Shown in pieces: positions 45,561 through 53,964 of a stretch of 56,181 nucleotides of DNA. A model generated the notes under the pieces. That model was given only the letters and a program-made list of their open reading frames with translations, was not told the DNA's origin and did no database searches. The stretch's first letter is position 1, and each line of letters begins with the position of its first letter. The position numbers and the translations under genes were made by a program. This DNA comes from Legionella sp. (lineage in GTDB: Bacteria; Pseudomonadota; Gammaproteobacteria; Legionellales; Legionellaceae): the NCBI GenBank assembly GCA_002786205.1, contig PEQM01000002.1, positions 1-56,181 on the forward strand, given 5' to 3'.

Positions 45561-47626
45561 ATATTTTACCCGAAGCACTCCAAAATGCTGTATCAAAATT
45601 AACTCAGGAAACGATTAAAAAGGGTTTTCAGCAAGAGGCTTTGCATGAATATAAAGACTCTAATGGTAAGCCTCTGTATTGGCGTATACGTTTAAAAAAT
45701 CATGCAACTGGTGAAAAATGGATTCGACCTTTGAACTGGACTGAGGATAAGGGCTATTTCTTGGGAGAGCCAAAGTTCTTGAATAAGAAACCACTTTATA
45801 ATCTACATAACTTGGCTGAAGATTCAGACTCTATAGTATGGATTGTAGAGGGGGAATGGTGTGCTGATGCGTTAAGTCATTTGGAAATCCTTGCCTCGAC
45901 AAGTGGTGCTGCTGACTCAGTGGTTAAGACTGATTGGCTTCCATTGTCTGGAAGAAAAATAATCATTTGGCCTGACAATGATAGTGCAGGCCAACGATTT
46001 GCTAATGCTGTTATTACAGAACTGCGGTTGCTTGGATGTAAGTTGTGGCAAGTTAATGTGGACGCATTAAATTTGCCGCCTAAAGGTGATGCTGTAGATT
46101 GGTTAAAAATAAACCCTCAAGCTGATAATAAAGAAATTGCGGCTCTTCCCCTTATTGACTTATCTGTTCCAGAGGTAGAGGCATCAAAAGATACAATTAT
46201 TGAAGCAGAGAAATCTCCTCGAGAAAACCAAGGATCTGCTATTGTAAACTTTGTTATAGAACATGTGGAATTATTCCATGATAAAAATGCAGATGTTTAT
46301 GCACAAGATTTATCGACCAAAGAAACACGTCGCCTAGATAGTAGGTTGTTTAAAGATTGGTTGGTCTCAAATTATTATGAAATAACTGGTAAATCACCCC
46401 GTGAGCAATCAGTCCGCGAAGCACTAAGCACATTAGGTGGGATAGCACGATACAAAGGAGTATGTCATGAGGTGCATATTCGTGTGGCTAAGCATGAGAA
46501 TGCTTATTATCTTGATTTAGGTGAATGTGGGCAAAGCTATACAATTCATCTAATGCCTGGTGAGTGGAAACTAATAAACGATCCGCCTGTAAGATTTTTG
46601 CGTCCAGATACAATGCGGCCATTGCCTATTCCTATTAGTGGCGGCGATTTATCTTCACTGTGGCAAATGGTTAATATTCCAGAGAGCGATAGGCTTCTAG
46701 CTATTACTTGGTTAATTGAATCTTTAAGACCAGATACCCCTTTTCCTGTTCTAGAGCTAATTGGTGAACAAGGAAGTGCAAAAAGTACAACACAAATGGT
46801 GCTACGGCGACTGATAGATCCTAATGCTTGCGATCTTCGTGCAGCCCCTAAAACAACGGAAGATATTTTTGTTAGCGGAGGTGTGAATTGGGTAGTCAGT
46901 TACGAAAATATCAGCCACTTATCTGCGCAAATGCAAGATACTTTGTGTATATTGGCAACTGGAGGCGGCTTTGCAAAAAGAAAATTATATAGTGATGCAG
47001 ATGAATCAGTTATCAATGCAAAGCGTCCTGTAGTCCTGAACGGGATTAGTGCAGCTATCACCGCGCAAGATTTAATTGATAGAGCCATTTCAATTGAAAC
47101 ACCAGTTATTACCAAGAGAACGGAAATCAATGAAATTTTGTGCACTTATGAAGAAAAACACCCCATATTATTAGGTGCGCTTTTGGATGTTTTTGCCCAA
47201 TCACTGACACGTCTACCAATGATTCAACTACCTTCAAAGAATTGTCCTCGGTTAATTGAGTTTACGCGGCTGGGAATGGCAATTGCTGAAGTGGTTGGCC
47301 AAACTGGTGATGAGTTTTTGGAGACTTTCAATGCCTGTCGTCATGAATCAATTGCTCGTACAATTGATGCCAGTCCTGTAGCGTCGGCATTGATTGAATG
47401 GTTTGATATGCGTAATCGCCAAAAAACTGATTTACCCCTTAAAGTATTATTTGCGCAGGTAGAAAGGTTTAGGCCGAACGGTTCAGATAGTTGGCCAAGA
47501 TCACCTAAAGGTTTTGGTGATGCGTTACGACGAGCAGCACCTGCATTACGGCAAATAGGAATTGAGTGTCGTAGTTTAGGGAAAGTGGGTAGCTATATTT
47601 CTTGGGAAATTAGGGAATGTGATTAA
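45557..47626 (+). CDS. TOPRIM primase / P-loop ATPase replication protein
   Basis: Replication protein of 689 residues that likely primes and unwinds at the island's origin. The N-terminal part has a TOPRIM domain, with the Glu in VWIVEGEWCADAL (about residues 94-106) and the Asp pair in IIIWPDNDSAGQRFA (about 155). A second module from about 225 leads to the ATPase/helicase domain with Walker A GEQGSAKST at 403-411 and a likely Walker B/sensor region in WVVSYENISHLSAQMQDTLC. The C-terminal part may bind DNA. It follows the CHC2 finger gene with a 4-nt overlap, and a CATGTCTT iteron cluster lies just after its stop. Confidence 0.85.
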   Translation: MNILPEALQNAVSKLTQETIKKGFQQEALHEYKDSNGKPLYWRIRLKNHATGEKWIRPLNWTEDKGYFLGEPKFLNKKPLYNLHNLAEDSDSIVWIVEGEWCADALSHLEILASTSGAADSVVKTDWLPLSGRKIIIWPDNDSAGQRFANAVITELRLLGCKLWQVNVDALNLPPKGDAVDWLKINPQADNKEIAALPLIDLSVPEVEASKDTIIEAEKSPRENQGSAIVNFVIEHVELFHDKNADVYAQDLSTKETRRLDSRLFKDWLVSNYYEITGKSPREQSVREALSTLGGIARYKGVCHEVHIRVAKHENAYYLDLGECGQSYTIHLMPGEWKLINDPPVRFLRPDTMRPLPIPISGGDLSSLWQMVNIPESDRLLAITWLIESLRPDTPFPVLELIGEQGSAKSTTQMVLRRLIDPNACDLRAAPKTTEDIFVSGGVNWVVSYENISHLSAQMQDTLCILATGGGFAKRKLYSDADESVINAKRPVVLNGISAAITAQDLIDRAISIETPVITKRTEINEILCTYEEKHPILLGALLDVFAQSLTRLPMIQLPSKNCPRLIEFTRLGMAIAEVVGQTGDEFLETFNACRHESIARTIDASPVASALIEWFDMRNRQKTDLPLKVLFAQVERFRPNGSDSWPRSPKGFGDALRRAAPALRQIGIECRSLGKVGSYISWEIRECD

Positions 47627-47644
47627 TTATCATATCAATGTCTT

Positions 47645-47700
47645 CATGTCTTGCATGTCTTGCATGTCTTTAAGAAAGACTTCAAGACTTGTAAGACATG
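47645..47700. repeat. CATGTCTT iteron cluster, candidate replication origin
   Basis: Three direct CATGTCTT units at 47645, 47654 and 47663 (9-nt period) are followed by AAGAC units at 47676 and 47684 and an inverted AAGACATG at 47693-47700, so the block is a set of direct and inverted repeats. It lies 18 nt after the replication gene, where satellite and plasmid origins are often found. The rest of 47627-47863 is AT-rich without a gene. Confidence 0.6.
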
Positions 47701-47863
47701 AATATGAAACTTTTTCCTGTGATAAATTGGAACAATGATGGATGTCTTAGTAGTTACTTATAACTGACTAAAATGTATAGATATTACGGGACTAAACGGC
47801 ATTTTTTTTATAAAATATTGGTTAGGTTTGCGGCAGTTAATATGATGAACCAGGGAGGTTAAA

Positions 47864-48343
47864 ATGGCTAAAACATCATCAAAAATAGGACGCCCCACGA
47901 AATATAACTCCGCATTGGTGGAAGAAATATGCAATGTTATTGCTTCTTCAAGCAAAGGGACTAAAGTTCTATGTAAAGAAAATATGCATTGGCCTTGCCA
48001 AGACACCTTATTCACTTGGTTAAAAAAATACCCTGAGTTTTCCGAGCAGTACGCGCAAGCAAAGATATGCCAAATAGAGCTTCTTGTCGATGAAATACTG
48101 GAAATTGCTGATGATGAATCGAATGACTGTTTTATCGATGAAGATGGGAAGCCTGTATCAAATAATTCTGTTATAAACAGGGCTAGATTAAAAATTGATA
48201 CTCGTAAGTGGTTGGCGTGTAAGCTAGTTCCAAAAGTTTATGGTAATAAAATTGATATAGATAGCGATCAGAACATAAGCATGTCAGAGGAGTTACTAAA
48301 GTTAAGTGCTGAGCTTGATTCTAAGTATGCGCGCGAATACTAG
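47864..48343 (+). CDS. Small terminase subunit-like protein (Sf6 TerS type)
   Basis: Protein of 159 residues with a helix-turn-helix N-terminal part (KIGRPTKYNSALVEEICNVI, then a CQDTLFTWLKKYPEFSEQYAQAK helix pair) and a central helical oligomerisation region (IELLVDEILEIADDESND), matching the Sf6-type terminase small subunit that recognises phage DNA for packaging. No large terminase, portal or capsid gene is present in the window, so it is an orphan, as in phage-inducible islands that redirect a helper phage's packaging machine. GGGAGG precedes the ATG. Confidence 0.82.
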   Translation: MAKTSSKIGRPTKYNSALVEEICNVIASSSKGTKVLCKENMHWPCQDTLFTWLKKYPEFSEQYAQAKICQIELLVDEILEIADDESNDCFIDEDGKPVSNNSVINRARLKIDTRKWLACKLVPKVYGNKIDIDSDQNISMSEELLKLSAELDSKYAREY

Positions 48344-48361
48344 ACTCACTGTAAACCAGAG

Positions 48362-48559
48362 TTAATTTGAATTACATTTCTCGGTTTTTACGCAGTGACA
48401 ATAGCTTGTATCTTGGTTTATATTACTTTTTCTTTCAGAGGGATGTAATGTAAACCAGATATTACTTAATAAAGTCATAATGGCTAAAACTATTAAGAGC
48501 CAAAGTTTTCTATTCATGGAGCTAGATAACTTTCTCATATCATTCAAATCGTTGTTCAT
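48362..48559 (-). CDS. Small single-pass membrane peptide
   Basis: I do not recognise this 65-residue peptide. It has one hydrophobic helix (LWLLIVLAIMTLLSNIWFTL, about residues 19-38), a charged N-terminus and a Cys-containing tail (YCHCVKTEKC). GAGG lies 5 nt before the ATG, which supports real translation. It lies on the minus strand between the small terminase and the XRE regulator. Small membrane peptides in defence islands are sometimes pore-forming toxins or sensors, but nothing here shows it. Confidence 0.45.
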   Translation of the reverse strand: MNNDLNDMRKLSSSMNRKLWLLIVLAIMTLLSNIWFTLHPSERKSNINQDTSYCHCVKTEKCNSN

Positions 48560-48634
48560 AATGACCTCATAAAACTAAATTTTAATTATACAAGGTATAA
48601 GTTAGAAGCATAGAACGACGGATCGGTATTTTTG

Positions 48635-48871
48635 TTAAATGTTCTTAAAGCTGTCGATGGGTGGAAATAGCTCACCTACTTCCACATTAAGCGCTTGGGC
48701 AATTTTAATTAAATTAAGAGCAGCTATATTCCTTTCGCCACGCTCTACACTGCCCATATAACTGCGGTCTACTCCTGACTCAGAGGCAAAGGCTTCTTGA
48801 GAGAAGCCTTGTGCTTTACGCATTTCTCTAATTTTATTGCCTAATTTTAGTAACTGAGGGTCTTTCTTCAT
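48635..48871 (-). CDS. XRE-family repressor
   Basis: Helix-turn-helix protein of 78 residues: GNKIREMRKAQGFSQEAFAS, then SGVDRSYMGSVERGERN and a closing helix, the standard lambda-repressor-like fold. It diverges from the zinc-ribbon nuclease gene with a 228-nt gap that holds a perfect dyad at 48892-48906, only 21-35 nt before its own start codon, so autoregulation and control of the cargo or satellite genes are likely. Confidence 0.88.
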   Translation of the reverse strand: MKKDPQLLKLGNKIREMRKAQGFSQEAFASESGVDRSYMGSVERGERNIAALNLIKIAQALNVEVGELFPPIDSFKNI

Positions 48872-48891
48872 GTTTGATAATTTAAGACAAA

Positions 48892-48906
48892 GGTGATAAT
48901 GTCACC
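48892..48906. promoter_or_regulatory. Operator-like dyad upstream of XRE repressor
   Basis: GGTGATAATGTCACC has perfect 5-nt arms (GGTGA and TCACC) around a 5-nt spacer, the size expected for a dimeric XRE protein. It lies in the divergent region, close to the repressor gene. Confidence 0.55.
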
Positions 48907-49099
48907 ACGGACTATGAGCACCATTTGTTGCGTGTAAGTCATTAGGGGAAGGTTTTTGTAGTTGTTTTGTCTTAATTTGACAGGATTCAAATAAATACTT
49001 CACAGGATGAGATTTAAACCAACTATTGGTTATAGGTAGACATTCATGCGCCAAAAATCCTTCAATTAGTTCAATTAATGATTAATTACTAAGTGAAGT

Positions 49100-50791
49100 A
49101 TGAAAATGAATTCATTGGCAGAAAAAGCTCCTCATTTAATTGAGGAATGGCACCAAAGCAAAAACTCTCTTACACCTCACGAGGTTTCATATTCTTCGAA
49201 TAAGAAATTCTGGTGGATTTGTAAAAAAGGTCACGAATGGCAAGCTACTGCAGGAAATCGATACCGAGGAACAGGTTGCCCTGATTGTAGTGGTAGAAAA
49301 TTGTCTTCAGAAAATAATTTAGCAATTAAATGTCCTCATTTGCTCAAAGAGTGGCATCCCACCAAGAATGGAACTTTAACTCCATTTGAAGTAACTCCTA
49401 GAGGAAAAGATGTTATTTGGTGGCGTTGTGAACAAGGCCATGAATGGGAAGCTAAAGCAGGTAATAGGTATATGGGGACAGGTTGTCCTTATTGTTCTGG
49501 CAAGGTTGTCAGTACGGAATACAATCTCGCTACTAAAAACCCTCGATTGGCTAAGGAATGGCATGTAGAGAAAAATCAACCACTAACACCCTTTGATGTT
49601 ACACCTAAAACTCCCAAAGTAGTTTGGTGGAAGTGTGAAAAAGGCCATGAATGGAGGACTAATATTGCTGCTAGGTTTCGAGGTACTAATTGCCCTTACT
49701 GTGCGGGTAAGAAACCTTCCATAGAATATAACCTTGCAGTGAAACAACCTCATTTAATTTCAGAATGGCATGCAGAGAAGAATGGACTTCTTAGACCAGT
49801 CAATATAACCCCTGGTTCTAAAAAAATAGTATGGTGGCGATGTAAATGGAACCATGAGTGGCAAGCCGCTGTTTACTCCAGAGCAAAAGGGCATAATTGC
49901 CCAAAGTGCAATATTAGAACCTCCCGTCTTGAAGTAAGAATTTATTGTGAATTAAGAAGCCTCTTTGATGATGTTTTGTGGCAAGAAAAAATTTATACCA
50001 AAGAAATCGATGTCTATATTCCCCATCTTGCATTAGGGATTGAGATCGATGGTTTTTATTGGCACCAGAGCGATGAAAGAAAGAAGGCTGACAAAGCCAA
50101 GCAAACTATTCTTAGCAATAACAATATTACTTTAATTCGTGTTATGGATGATCGATTGGAAACAAACGGGAGCAATTCCATTCCTTATGTGAATAACGAG
50201 AATCCTATCACTGTTATTGTTCGGCTCTTAACATTTATAAAACTGAAGGTAGCGTTGACTGAGATTGATGTAAAAAAGATTGATGATTATATAAAAATGA
50301 ATAAATATCAGCGGGAGGAGGATTATCATGCAATTATTTCAGTCCTACCTAGCCCATTGCTAAAAAGCTCCATTGCAGGGAATCCAGATTTACTGAAAGA
50401 ATGGCATCCCAGCAAAAACAGTTATCAGCCGACACAATTATCATATGGTTCAAAAATTAAATTGTGGTGGCAATGCGATAAAGGACATGAATGGGAGGCA
50501 ACGCCCAATAGCAGAACGCGTCCACAGGGTACAGGCTGTCCTTATTGCAGTGGGAAGCAACCAACTGAGAATAATAATTTAGCGGTAAAAAGCCCTGAAT
50601 TGGCTAAAGAATGGCATCCTTTGAAAAATAATGATCTTAGGCCAGAGATGTTTTTACCAAGGAGTAATAAAAAAGTCTGGTGGTTGTGTGAATACTTACA
50701 TGAATGGCAGGCTTCAATTGACAATAGATTCAATGGTACTAATTGTCCCCTTTGTTGGAGTGGTCTAGATGGAACGAAATCCTCTATCTGA
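49100..50791 (+). CDS. Zinc-ribbon-repeat protein with PD-(D/E)XK-like nuclease
   Basis: Protein of 563 residues built of six repeats of about 65 residues. Each has a Pro-His/Arg-Leu...Glu-Trp-His-x3-Lys-Asn start, a Trp-Trp-x-Cys...Gly-His-Glu-Trp middle and a Cys-Pro-x-Cys end, that is, DUF4379-type treble-clef zinc ribbons. Four repeats lie at about 7-270 and two at about 428-553. Between them, at about 274-380, is a Vsr-like nuclease fold: Glu278 in SRLEVRIYCEL, Asp304 in KEIDVYIPHL, then Glu315-x-Asp317 in LGIEIDGFYWH, followed by a helix and LIRVMDDRL. The ribbons would bind nucleic acid and the core would cut it. It diverges from an XRE repressor in the cargo part of the island, which suggests defence or gene-transfer control. 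Confidence 0.8.
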   Translation: MKMNSLAEKAPHLIEEWHQSKNSLTPHEVSYSSNKKFWWICKKGHEWQATAGNRYRGTGCPDCSGRKLSSENNLAIKCPHLLKEWHPTKNGTLTPFEVTPRGKDVIWWRCEQGHEWEAKAGNRYMGTGCPYCSGKVVSTEYNLATKNPRLAKEWHVEKNQPLTPFDVTPKTPKVVWWKCEKGHEWRTNIAARFRGTNCPYCAGKKPSIEYNLAVKQPHLISEWHAEKNGLLRPVNITPGSKKIVWWRCKWNHEWQAAVYSRAKGHNCPKCNIRTSRLEVRIYCELRSLFDDVLWQEKIYTKEIDVYIPHLALGIEIDGFYWHQSDERKKADKAKQTILSNNNITLIRVMDDRLETNGSNSIPYVNNENPITVIVRLLTFIKLKVALTEIDVKKIDDYIKMNKYQREEDYHAIISVLPSPLLKSSIAGNPDLLKEWHPSKNSYQPTQLSYGSKIKLWWQCDKGHEWEATPNSRTRPQGTGCPYCSGKQPTENNNLAVKSPELAKEWHPLKNNDLRPEMFLPRSNKKVWWLCEYLHEWQASIDNRFNGTNCPLCWSGLDGTKSSI

Positions 50792-50965
50792 CCATAATGC
50801 CCCTCCATAAGATCACAGGGGGGTATACCCCATGTCGAAGCGTACCCCTTCATGGGATACAGAGCCTCTTTGCTTGAAGAGCTAGATTATTTTTGGGCAA
50901 ATTTTTCAATTTTAAGGATGTTAAAAATAAATATTAATTTTTGGCCATATTATAGGAGATGATTG

Positions 50966-51976
50966 ATGATCAATAATTCAAATAAATATCCACCTATTCC
51001 TGCTCGTGATTCAGGAGGGGGATTTCAGATTAATAATCCTGATGATATTACCCCAATAAGAGCAATGTTCCCGCTTAATAATATGCTTCTTATGATCACA
51101 GATAAATGTACATACAAAATGCGATTGGCAGACCAAATTGATCCTGAGCGGCAAAACCCAACTTTGCCACCTAACGTTCAGCAGAAAGTATTCGATCATG
51201 GTATCGAGTCTGAATTATTGTGTAGAACATTATTACAAGCAAATGTAATGTTTCGAAAAGAATTTTTATCGATTGAAATTGATAAGGCAAAGCAAAGCTC
51301 TTTCGATGCTCTAGGTGATCTTATTGCAATGCACGAAGCAACTCAGACGTTTAAAGTCACTGAAAAAACAGCGATAGAAAAAATGCATTTGCTTGAGAAA
51401 AAAGATAGGTCACTGACAATACCTGCTGTTGGCAATGTTCAAAGCCATTGTAAAAATTTTTCTCAGAAAGCCGATCATTTTGCTAAATCTTTGATGGATG
51501 TAGTGCGATTATTCTATTCTGATATGAAAAAAAAGAATTGGGAGGATTTGCAACAGTTAGTAAAATCTCAATATGGCGAGGAGGATCCGTTTTACAATGT
51601 ATTGAAGATAGTAATTCCTATTTTAAAATTGGTGCGAGAGACTCGCAATTGCCTTGATAAAGCTAATTTGAATGGCGTACAGGTCAGAGATTTTGAGCTC
51701 GAGAAAGATGGCTCAATATCTGTTCCCACTATAATGGTCAATTTTCGAGGATGTATCCAGGAGCGTTGCTCCATCTCATCCTTTATGGAAAATATAACAC
51801 TTACATTACTGGATGCCTTTGAAATGATAATAGTCCATATGTCTAGCAAGTGCATGAAGCCTTTAGCTGGCTTCCCGATGACTATAGGATTCTTACCAGA
51901 AAACTATGAAAGTTGGTATGTGCGTTTTGCTTATGGGACATATAATAAAGATGGGCATTTCATGCCATGTGGTTGA
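50966..51976 (+). CDS. Unknown protein between nuclease and deaminase genes
   Basis: I do not recognise this 336-residue soluble protein. It has no membrane segment. The middle (about 95-230) is helical with many Lys and Glu, and the last third has strands around VPTIMVNFRGCIQERCSISSF and a closing FPMTIGFLPENYESWYVRFAYG. It has several Cys and His residues but no clear zinc motif. ATG 50966 is chosen because AGGAG lies 7 nt upstream. It sits 175 nt after the zinc-ribbon nuclease and 164 nt before the AvcD-like gene, all on the same strand. Position points to a defence-linked function; nothing in the sequence names it. Confidence 0.6.
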   Translation: MINNSNKYPPIPARDSGGGFQINNPDDITPIRAMFPLNNMLLMITDKCTYKMRLADQIDPERQNPTLPPNVQQKVFDHGIESELLCRTLLQANVMFRKEFLSIEIDKAKQSSFDALGDLIAMHEATQTFKVTEKTAIEKMHLLEKKDRSLTIPAVGNVQSHCKNFSQKADHFAKSLMDVVRLFYSDMKKKNWEDLQQLVKSQYGEEDPFYNVLKIVIPILKLVRETRNCLDKANLNGVQVRDFELEKDGSISVPTIMVNFRGCIQERCSISSFMENITLTLLDAFEMIIVHMSSKCMKPLAGFPMTIGFLPENYESWYVRFAYGTYNKDGHFMPCG

Positions 51977-52140
51977 ATTTTTAAATTAGATGCACTTTTA
52001 GTCATGATTTTGATTGTATGTGTATAAAAAATTTTAAATTCATTTGTGCAGATTTGTTAACACCATGTGTTTTACTGCTGGCTAAAGATTGATCTAAATT
52101 AGCCGATAACCGTATTACTCTTATTTTAATTCTGGTAACT
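51977..52140 (+). ncRNA. Possible regulatory RNA upstream of avcD-like gene
   Basis: This 164-nt AT-rich gap precedes the AvcD-like gene. It contains a stem, GGCTAA with TTAGCC (about 52080-52104), and a second weaker inverted region around the AACACCATGTGTT at 52059-52071. In vibrios and E. coli, avcD genes are preceded by the noncoding inhibitor RNA AvcI of similar size. Placing an AvcI-like RNA here rests on context; no conserved sequence could be confirmed. Confidence 0.3.
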
Positions 52141-53691
52141 ATGAGTAAACACACTGAATTAATTGTTGCTCTTGTTGGGGGAGCGGGTACTGATTTTGAG
52201 AAAATTAGTACCTTTATCAAAGGAATTCTTGATCCTTATTTTTCTGTCTCGGAAATTAAACTGTCTTCCCTGCCAGAGAAATATTTTAATACTGAAAAAA
52301 CTTTTAAGGGAAAAGGGGTTTTAGACCGGATACATTTCTATCAAGATTTGTGCGATAAATATGCGAAAATAAATTGTGCCATTATGGCAATGCTTGCCAT
52401 GATTGAAATTCGGAAGCAAAGAAATCCTGATAAGTGTAATGTTTATATTATAAATTCTTTAAAGCGTGAAGATGAGTTTAAAGCACTACGTAGAGTATAT
52501 GGGCAAAATTTGATTTTAATTTCCATATATGAACCCAAAGCCCGTCGGTTCGAGCATTTGATTCAACAAGAAGAAATTGAGAATGGAACTCCAACCGAAA
52601 AAACTAAAAAGAAATTAGAGCAAATTATTGATAGAGATAAAGAGAATAAAGAGATCTCGCATGGTCAAGCAGTTCGTAATACTTATATACATGCTTCGTA
52701 TTTTATTAGATTTGATTCTTACCATGAAGACATTAATCGACTTTTTAATGTTCTCAGGGGTGATCCAATCATCACGCCAACAAAAGATGAACTTGCAATG
52801 GCTCAAGCTTATGTAATGGCAATGAGATCTGCTGATCTCAATAGGCAGGTTGGAGCAGTTATTGCGGATGATGATGGGAATATCATTGCATCTGGTTGTA
52901 ATGAAGTTCCAAAATTTAATGGTGGATTATGTTGGCCAACCGATATTTCTGATTTAAGGGACTATTTTCATACAGCAGAAAATGGGGTTCCAAGCAGTAT
53001 TAAAATCAAAACTGAAATTGCTGAAAATATCGTTAAAATTATTAAAGAAACACTAAGAAGCAGAATAAAGATTGATGATAAGTTAACTCAGCAATTAGTT
53101 GATGTTTTGCTTAAAAAGGGAGAAATAAAAGATTTACTTGAATATTTGAGGCCAGTGCATGCTGAGGAGGCTGCAATTTGTGATGCCGCATTAAGAGGCG
53201 TGAGTACAAAAGGTAAGACTTTATATTGTAATACGTACCCTTGTCACTTATGCGCAAAAAAAATTATTGCTGCAGGTATTAAAAGGGTTGTTTATATTGA
53301 TCCATACCCTAAAAGTAAAGCGGAAGAATTATTTCAAGGAATAATGATCGATAAACCAATAAATGAACGGGACAGCAAAGAAAAGGTTGTTTTTGATTCC
53401 TTCACTGGGTTTTCCCCTAAAAGGTATTCTTACATGTTTAATTTGAAATATAAGACAAGAGTAGATGAACAGACTAAAAGAGTCATTCCGCGAGAAAGTC
53501 TTAATTTCCCCCAAGATATAATATACGTCAGCAACTATACTCCATTAGGATATCTGATGAAGGAGGAGGCATACATATATTGGCTGCTCCAAAATAGCCA
53601 GGATCTTAATGAAGAAAGTAATAATTTTGAGTTAAAATTTATGGAATATAAAAATTTATTTAATGAAGAAACAAAATGGATGGAGAGATAA
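52141..53691 (+). CDS. AvcD-like anti-phage dCTP/dCMP deaminase
   Basis: Protein of 516 residues with two parts. The N-terminal kinase-like fold (about 1-215) starts ELIVALVGGAGTDFEKI, where the usual P-loop Gly-Lys-Ser is replaced by Gly-Thr-Asp, as I recall for this family. The C-terminal deaminase domain (about 218-400) has the zinc set His340-Ala-Glu342 in PVHAEEAAICDA and Cys368-x2-Cys371 in TYPCHLCAKKI, with the substrate-side RQVGAVIADDDGNIIASGCNEVP. The domain order and length match anti-viral cytosine deaminases (AvcD, dCTP deaminase), which deplete dCTP and dCMP during phage infection. It is isolated in the island's cargo segment. Confidence 0.87.
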   Translation: MSKHTELIVALVGGAGTDFEKISTFIKGILDPYFSVSEIKLSSLPEKYFNTEKTFKGKGVLDRIHFYQDLCDKYAKINCAIMAMLAMIEIRKQRNPDKCNVYIINSLKREDEFKALRRVYGQNLILISIYEPKARRFEHLIQQEEIENGTPTEKTKKKLEQIIDRDKENKEISHGQAVRNTYIHASYFIRFDSYHEDINRLFNVLRGDPIITPTKDELAMAQAYVMAMRSADLNRQVGAVIADDDGNIIASGCNEVPKFNGGLCWPTDISDLRDYFHTAENGVPSSIKIKTEIAENIVKIIKETLRSRIKIDDKLTQQLVDVLLKKGEIKDLLEYLRPVHAEEAAICDAALRGVSTKGKTLYCNTYPCHLCAKKIIAAGIKRVVYIDPYPKSKAEELFQGIMIDKPINERDSKEKVVFDSFTGFSPKRYSYMFNLKYKTRVDEQTKRVIPRESLNFPQDIIYVSNYTPLGYLMKEEAYIYWLLQNSQDLNEESNNFELKFMEYKNLFNEETKWMER

Positions 53692-53964
53692 GAATTAAGA
53701 TTAAACAGTATTCTAAATTCTAGAATATGGAATAAAAAGCCAGGATTAGGTTTAAAGCAAGTGCAATTCAAAGGTACTCAATTATTTTCAAGAACTAACC
53801 CCCTAATTAATTTCTTCTTGCCTTTAAGGATTACCTCGTTCGTGCAAAGATTTAATCAACCAATAGAAAGATAATATAACCTTATACCAAACCTATTATC
53901 TAATCAAAGATTACGAACGCAGAATAACTAGATAATAATTTTGGTAATAAATAAGGATTATGTT

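Noticed and set aside
49100..50791. Internal sixfold repeat of the zinc-ribbon gene as a tandem DNA duplication artefact
   Set aside because: The repeats are similar in protein motifs but clearly diverged in DNA, so they are old domain repeats and not an assembly error.
53837..53919. Inverted pair CGTTCGT / ACGAACG with 69-nt spacing as a mobile-element end
   Set aside because: Seven-base arms at this distance in AT-rich DNA are weak, and no transposase or target duplication is seen.
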